DNA from: Nanosynbacter sp.
GTDB taxonomy: Bacteria; Patescibacteriota; Saccharimonadia; Saccharimonadales; Saccharimonadaceae
DNA: 7,002 nucleotides
Direction of reading: 5' to 3'
NCBI GenBank assembly: GCA_029975625.1
Contig: JARKOR010000058.1
Coordinates: forward strand, 1 to 7,002
In this document: one piece after another, positions 6,727 to 7,002 of the stretch
Numbering within the stretch: position 1 is the first letter of the stretch
How the letters are laid out: every line of letters starts with the position of its first letter
Program-made: the position numbers and the translations under genes
Notes under the pieces: model-generated
What the model saw: the letters and a program-made list of their open reading frames with translations, nothing else
Database searches by the model: none
Told to the model about the DNA's origin: nothing

Positions 6727-7002
6727 ATGAATGGTCTCGTTATATTTTTAGGCGCTCTTCTGGTTATCCTTCTTTCCGTGGCAATTGTACTTGTCGTTCT
6801 GATTATTAATATTACGCGTAAAATTTCGCACGCACAGCAAAATGTAAAGACAATTCGCCAAAAAGTTACGGAGTTGTCTGATATCGCAACAATTACTTCG
6901 TCGGTTGCTACGCTCGTCGGGGGTTTTGTGGCGAAATATAAGAAACAACGAAAGGGCAGCCATGACCGAAGCCAAAACGAAACGACCAGCCAAGACGAAG
7001 CA
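6727..7002 (+). CDS. Small single-pass membrane protein, 3' end beyond window
   Basis: The function is not recognised. The frame opens at ATG 6727, just downstream of a strong promoter-like sequence, and stays open for 92 codons to the window edge. Residues 4-29 form one hydrophobic helix (rich in L, V and I), followed by TRK, so the rest should be cytoplasmic. Residues 33-57 form an amphipathic, coiled-coil-like segment (V40, I43, V47, L50, I53/A54), then a short semi-hydrophobic stretch SSVATLVGGFVAKY (58-71) and a basic, then polar, tail (KKQRKGSHDRSQNE...). The plan of one helix plus a helical tail resembles YtxG/DUF948-type small envelope proteins, but no diagnostic motif is seen, so this is only a likeness. 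No ribosome site precedes the ATG. Confidence 0.75.
   Translation, partial: MNGLVIFLGALLVILLSVAIVLVVLIINITRKISHAQQNVKTIRQKVTELSDIATITSSVATLVGGFVAKYKKQRKGSHDRSQNETTSQDEA
6962..7002 (+). CDS. Possible start of next gene, Lys/Ala-rich N-terminus, overlapping
   Basis: An ATG at 6962, six bases after AAAGG (6951-6955), opens a different frame reading MTEAKTKRPAKTK to the window edge. A basic, Ala/Lys-rich N-terminus is plausible for a small bacterial protein. It would overlap the preceding membrane-protein gene by at least 41 nt, much more than the 1-4 nt overlaps elsewhere here. Only 13 codons are visible, so the call is weak; it may be a chance ATG inside the upstream gene's tail. Confidence 0.3.
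   Translation, partial: MTEAKTKRPAKTK

Noticed and set aside
1..7002. UGA recoded as glycine (SR1/Gracilibacteria code)
   Set aside because: TGA ends uvrB, gatC, gatA and the Nudix gene at family-typical lengths, and no in-frame TGA interrupts any gene.
1..7002. tRNA, rRNA, CRISPR array, insertion sequence or large repeats
   Set aside because: None was seen on either strand by eye; nearly all bases are in coding genes.

Overview
The window is a densely packed, single-strand block of bacterial housekeeping genes. All seven confidently called genes lie on the + strand. Only about 49 bases are non-coding: 12 between uvrB and gatC, and 37 between galU and the last gene. Several traits suggest a reduced-genome lineage of the Candidate Phyla Radiation (Patescibacteria), most plausibly Saccharibacteria (TM7). 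These are the extreme compaction, the short hypothetical protein set between gatA and gatB, and the divergent GalU-like protein with a YGN-x-x-P segment. The phylum is an inference from protein style, not a measured placement. TGA ends uvrB, gatC, gatA and the Nudix gene, so the UGA=Gly code of SR1/Gracilibacteria is not in use.

Layout: (1) the 3' 85-90 % of uvrB (1-1710), the nucleotide-excision-repair damage-recognition helicase, cut by the window start; (2) gatC (1723-2010), gatA (2010-3383), a membrane-anchored HEPN-like protein (3380-3799) and gatB (3799-5259), giving the complete GatCAB tRNA amidotransferase with one extra gene inserted; (3) a Nudix hydrolase (5260-5826); (4) a divergent GalU-type sugar-1-phosphate nucleotidyltransferase (5823-6689); (5) the start of a single-pass membrane protein gene (6727 onward), cut by the window end, with a possible overlapping second start at 6962.

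From gatC to galU every junction overlaps by 1 or 4 nt or abuts with no gap, so the six genes look like one translationally coupled operon. Two promoter-like sites are visible. An extended -10 (TGATATAAT) is built from the uvrB stop codon and sits 6 nt before the gatC ATG. A near-consensus CTGACA-N17-TATACT begins one base after the galU stop codon and sits 7 nt before the last gene's ATG. Both would put the transcription start at or next to the A of ATG, and neither gene has a Shine-Dalgarno sequence, which suggests leaderless mRNAs. Genes inside the operon instead carry G-rich Shine-Dalgarno-like sequences, strongest before galU.

The least-described element is the 139-residue protein between gatA and gatB. 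It has one N-terminal membrane helix and a cytoplasmic helical domain with an RNQIAH (R-x4-H) motif like that of HEPN-superfamily proteins, many of which are RNases or RNA/nucleotide-binding proteins.
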